Part shown: positions 1-5,474 of the stretch, piece by piece
Numbering within the stretch: position 1 is the first letter of the stretch
How the letters are laid out: the number at the start of each line of letters is the position of its first letter
From: Bacillota bacterium
GTDB lineage: Bacteria; Bacillota; Bacilli; Alicyclobacillales; Alicyclobacillaceae
Length of the DNA: 5,474 bases
Reading direction: 5' to 3'
Assembly (NCBI GenBank): GCA_021816665.1
Contig: JAKAXI010000165.1
Span: forward strand, 1-5,474
The notes under the pieces: model-generated
Database searches by the model: none
What the model was told of the DNA's origin: nothing
What the model saw: only the letters and a program-made list of their open reading frames with translations
Program-made: the position numbers and the translations under genes

Positions 1-607
1 CGGCCCGCAGCAAGGCGTCGTAATCGACCAAACGATAAGCTTGCACGCCCGTCTCCTGCACGCGTTTTTTCACGGCTTCAAAGTCGTAGGAAAACACCGA
101 CAGGACACCGAGTACGTGAACGCCGTTAGCTTGCAACGCGGCGACCGCGTCATACGCTGACGCCCCTGTCGACAGGGTATCTTCGACCACGACGGCAGTG
201 GCGCCCGGGTAGACCCGACCCTCGACTCGCTTCTGCATGCCGTGCCCTTTCGCGCTTGACCGTACATAACCCATGCGCAAGCCAAGACGGTCCGCGAGCA
301 TGGCTGCATGCGGAATGCCGGCCGTCGCCGTACCTGCCACCAGGTCAGTGCCCGCAAAATACTCTCGCATCACGGCTTCGAATCCGCGCAACACCTGGTC
401 TCGCAGAGTTGGATAACTAAGGATCAACCGATTGTCACAGTAAATCGGAGACTTCCAACCGGAAGACCAAGTAAACAAATCGTTTGGACGCAGGACGACA
501 GCTCCAATTTGCAACAGCCCCCGCGCAATACTGTCTGCTAGTGGGAGCGGACAGTCGCCAAGCCGAACCGCCTCTACTGCCGCCTTGCCGATCGCCTCAG
601 TGTTCAT
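1..607 (-). CDS. pyrE: Orotate phosphoribosyltransferase, 3'-truncated by window edge
   Basis: PyrE joins orotate to PRPP to make OMP and pyrophosphate, the substrate for PyrF. Reading the minus strand from the ATG at 607-605 gives 202 residues with no stop before the window edge, so the C-terminal end is missing. The type I phosphoribosyltransferase features are in order. The N-terminal substrate hood has LRPNDLFTW and then GWKSPIYCDNR (50-60). GTATAGIPHAA lies near 92-102. The flexible catalytic loop is SSAKGHGMQKR (117-127). The PRPP-binding motif VVVEDTLSTGAS (139-150) has the acidic pair Glu142-Asp143. Counting to the FTW motif, the N-terminus is about 22 residues longer than in B. subtilis PyrE. 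The next usable start in frame is a TTG at 514-512, too close to the conserved core to be likely, and the ATG has a good Shine-Dalgarno site. It overlaps the end of pyrF by 11 bases and is probably co-translated with it. Confidence 0.96.
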   Translation of the reverse strand, partial: MNTEAIGKAAVEAVRLGDCPLPLADSIARGLLQIGAVVLRPNDLFTWSSGWKSPIYCDNRLILSYPTLRDQVLRGFEAVMREYFAGTDLVAGTATAGIPHAAMLADRLGLRMGYVRSSAKGHGMQKRVEGRVYPGATAVVVEDTLSTGASAYDAVAALQANGVHVLGVLSVFSYDFEAVKKRVQETGVQAYRLVDYDALLRA

Positions 608-1357
608 CTGCAATCACCTCATCCCATAGTCGTTGCAGCAAATGTACAGGGTCTGATCCCGATGTCACAGCCCGCCCGATGACCAAGTGTGAAGCGCCGT
701 TGGCGATCGCTTCTTTCGGGGTGAGTGTGCGCACCTGGTCATTGCTCTGCGCCCACGCGGGCCGAGTACCTGGCACAACGAACTGGAAGCCGTCCGGTGT
801 CTGCCTTCGAAGTAAAGTGAGTTCTCTTCCCGATGTCACGACGCCATCCAGGCCGTTCTCAACACAGCGCAGCGCCAGGGCCGACACCTGATCCGCCACT
901 GTGCCCGTGTACCCGAGGTCAGCGAAATCGCGCTCCCCGAGACTTGTCAACACAGTCACACCGATTAAGGAAGGGCGCTGCCCTGCCCCTCCCTCCACAG
1001 CTTCCCGTGCCGCCTTTAGCATGTCCGCGCCACCCTGCGCATGTACGTTAACCATTTCTACCCCAAGGTCCCGAATGACCCTCACCGTGCCAGCTACAGT
1101 GTTCGGAATGTCGTGGAGTTTGACGTCAAGGAACACACGTTTGCCAAGTTTCCGAAGAGCTGTCAAGGCGCGTGGCCCGTCACCGTGATAGAGTTCGAGT
1201 CCGACCTTGTACCCCGTCACCGCCTCCCCGAACGAATCGACGAGCGGGCGCGCCATCTCCCACGTCGGCACGTCAAGTGCAAGGTAACACGACGCCCGCA
1301 GGCGGTCGTAGCGAGGGTCCAACAAAGACTCCGAAGCAGACGCCGCTATGTCCTTGC

Positions 1358-1361
<4 letters not shown>
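597..1361 (-). CDS. pyrF: Orotidine 5'-phosphate decarboxylase
   Basis: PyrF decarboxylates OMP to UMP, the last step of de novo pyrimidine synthesis, as a cytoplasmic TIM-barrel dimer. The 254-residue protein has the group I bacterial layout. Strand 1 carries LALDVP with Asp30, followed by YKVGLEL with Lys52. The family signature is [12 protein letters not shown], supplying the catalytic Asp79, Lys81 and Asp84. Further on are VNVHAQGG (105-111), LIGVTVLTS (132-140), the phosphate-side loop PGTR (197-200) and VIGRAVT with Arg230. All key residues are present. The start is a GTG overlapping the carB stop (GTGA, four bases), supported by a strong Shine-Dalgarno site. This gives an N-terminal extension of about 19 residues before the first barrel strand, compared with the 239-residue B. 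subtilis enzyme. Paired TTG codons at residues 13 and 14 are weaker alternative starts. The gene overlaps pyrE by 11 bases, so OMP formation and removal are encoded side by side. Confidence 0.97.
614..620 (-). promoter_or_regulatory. Shine-Dalgarno site of pyrE, inside the pyrF 3' end
   Basis: On the minus strand this reads GAGGTGA, followed by six bases (TTGCAG) and the ATG at 607-605. It lies in the last codons of pyrF (Glu-Val-Ile region). It supports the upstream ATG as the pyrE start, despite the longer than usual N-terminus that results. Confidence 0.85.
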
Positions 1362-4613
<3,252 letters not shown>

Positions 4614-4630
<17 letters not shown>

Positions 4631-5474
4631 TCGGCGTCCACCTCCCTTCCCGAACTTGGTCCATCATCTCCATAAACGCGTCAAACAGCCCGTCCGAGTC
4701 ATCCGGACCTGGCCTAGCCTCCGGGTGGTACTGAACGCAAAACGCAGGTGCCTTCGTATGCATGAATCCCTCGACCGTGCCATCGTTCTGGTTGATATGC
4801 GTCAGCATCAGGTCGGTGTTGAGCAGTGAAGCCGCATTTACCTCGTAACCGTGGTTCTGTGACGTGATCGCCACCTTGCCTGTGCGCAAATCCTTTACAG
4901 GGTGGTTGACGCCGCGGTGACCAAACCGCATTTTCTCTGTCCGCGCGCCACAAGCGAGTGCTATCAGTTGATGACCAAGGCAGATGCCAAACACCGGCAC
5001 TTTGCCGAGCAGTTGCCCCACGGTCTCGATCGCGTAGGGAACATCCTCAGGATCGCCAGGCCCGTTCGAAAGCATGACACCGTCCGGCCGCCAATTTAGG
5101 ATTTCCTCTGCCGTTGTGTGCGCCGGAACGACAATCACGTCGCACTGGCGAGCCAAGAGTGACCGTACGACGCCAGACTTCATGCCAAAGTCCATTGCAA
5201 CAACGCGCCTGCCTTCACCCGGACAACGGTACGTGACAGGTGTTGTGACGCGCTCCACCTGGTTGCGCGGCAGTGGCGCAGACAACTTGCGCAGGAGTTC
5301 TTCAACTGAAGTTTCCTCTGTCGTCAAGACAGCCTTCATAGTCCCTTCACGCCGGATGCGCTTGGTCAACTGCCGCGTGTCGATGCCAGCAATGCCGATC
5401 ACGTTGTGTTTTTTTAAGTACGACTCGAGACTCTCCATGCTCTTGTAGTGGCTCGGCACCTCGATGAACTCATG
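4614..5474 (-). CDS. carA: Carbamoyl-phosphate synthase small (glutaminase) subunit, 5'-truncated by window edge
   Basis: CarA hydrolyses glutamine and passes ammonia to CarB for carbamoyl phosphate synthesis, feeding pyrimidines and arginine, in the cytoplasm. The frame is open to the window edge, giving 286 visible residues. An in-frame GTG at 5459-5457 is not the start, because the conserved small-subunit N-terminal domain continues through it (HEFIE then PSHYKS, and later [12 protein letters not shown]). Roughly 90-100 residues are missing compared with the usual 360-380. The class I glutamine amidotransferase domain follows, from about visible residue 90. It contains SNGPGDP (136-142), the nucleophile Cys165 in GICLGHQ (codon 4982-4980), SQNHGYEV, and the catalytic pair His250 and Glu252 in QYHPEA. 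All expected catalytic residues are present. The gene ends with TGA at 4616-4614, inside the start region of carB (17-base overlap), and its final codons carry carB's ribosome-binding site. Its promoter and any PyrR-type attenuator would be upstream of the window. The neighbouring pyrF and pyrE favour the pyrimidine copy over an arginine-specific paralogue. Confidence 0.97.
4638..4648 (-). promoter_or_regulatory. Shine-Dalgarno site of carB, inside the carA 3' end
   Basis: On the minus strand this reads AAGGGAGGTGG, a near-ideal match to the 16S rRNA 3' end, followed by seven bases (ACGCCGA) and the ATG at 4630-4628. The same bases encode part of the Arg-Glu-Gly-Arg-Trp segment near the CarA C-terminus. 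The site fixes the carB start and implies that carB is translated in coupling with carA. Confidence 0.9.

Noticed and set aside
5457..5459. In-frame GTG as a start for a short CarA
   Set aside because: The frame stays open to the window edge with plausible CarA residues (HEFIE) before it, and the missing length matches the family's N-terminal domain.

Overview
The window is a stretch of a de novo pyrimidine (UMP) biosynthesis operon. Every supported gene is on the minus strand, in the transcription order carA (pyrAA) - carB (pyrAB) - pyrF - pyrE. The first and last genes run off the window edges: carA lacks its start (beyond 5474) and pyrE lacks its last few codons (before position 1).

The organism is most likely a Firmicute of the Bacillales type with moderately high G+C. 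CarB is of the Firmicutes type: its opening residues and the motifs around its two ATP-grasp modules read very much like Bacillus PyrAB. The Shine-Dalgarno sequences are strong (AAGGGAGGTGG, AAGGGAGG, GAGGTGA), as usual in this group. A relative of Alicyclobacillus or Tumebacillus would fit, but that is inference from base composition and protein style, not an identification.

Layout in transcription order. 5474-4614 is the C-terminal three quarters of CarA, the glutamine amidotransferase subunit. 4630-1358 is CarB, the complete synthetase subunit. 1361-597 is PyrF, orotidine 5'-phosphate decarboxylase. 607-1 is PyrE, orotate phosphoribosyltransferase. There is no intergenic DNA: consecutive genes overlap by 17, 4 and 11 bases, and each downstream ribosome-binding site lies inside the last codons of the gene before it. 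This suggests one polycistronic message with translational coupling. No promoter, attenuator, terminator, RNA gene, mobile element or CRISPR array is visible.

The genes act in one pathway. CarA and CarB make carbamoyl phosphate from glutamine, bicarbonate and ATP. PyrE converts orotate and PRPP to OMP, and PyrF decarboxylates OMP to UMP. The steps between (aspartate transcarbamylase, dihydroorotase, dihydroorotate dehydrogenase) are not here. The first two may lie upstream of carA. The missing dehydrogenase is the most notable point: in Bacillus subtilis pyrK and pyrD sit between carB and pyrF, whereas here carB and pyrF overlap directly.

I found no previously undescribed system. This is a conserved core-metabolism operon, and the observations below concern its architecture and protein ends.
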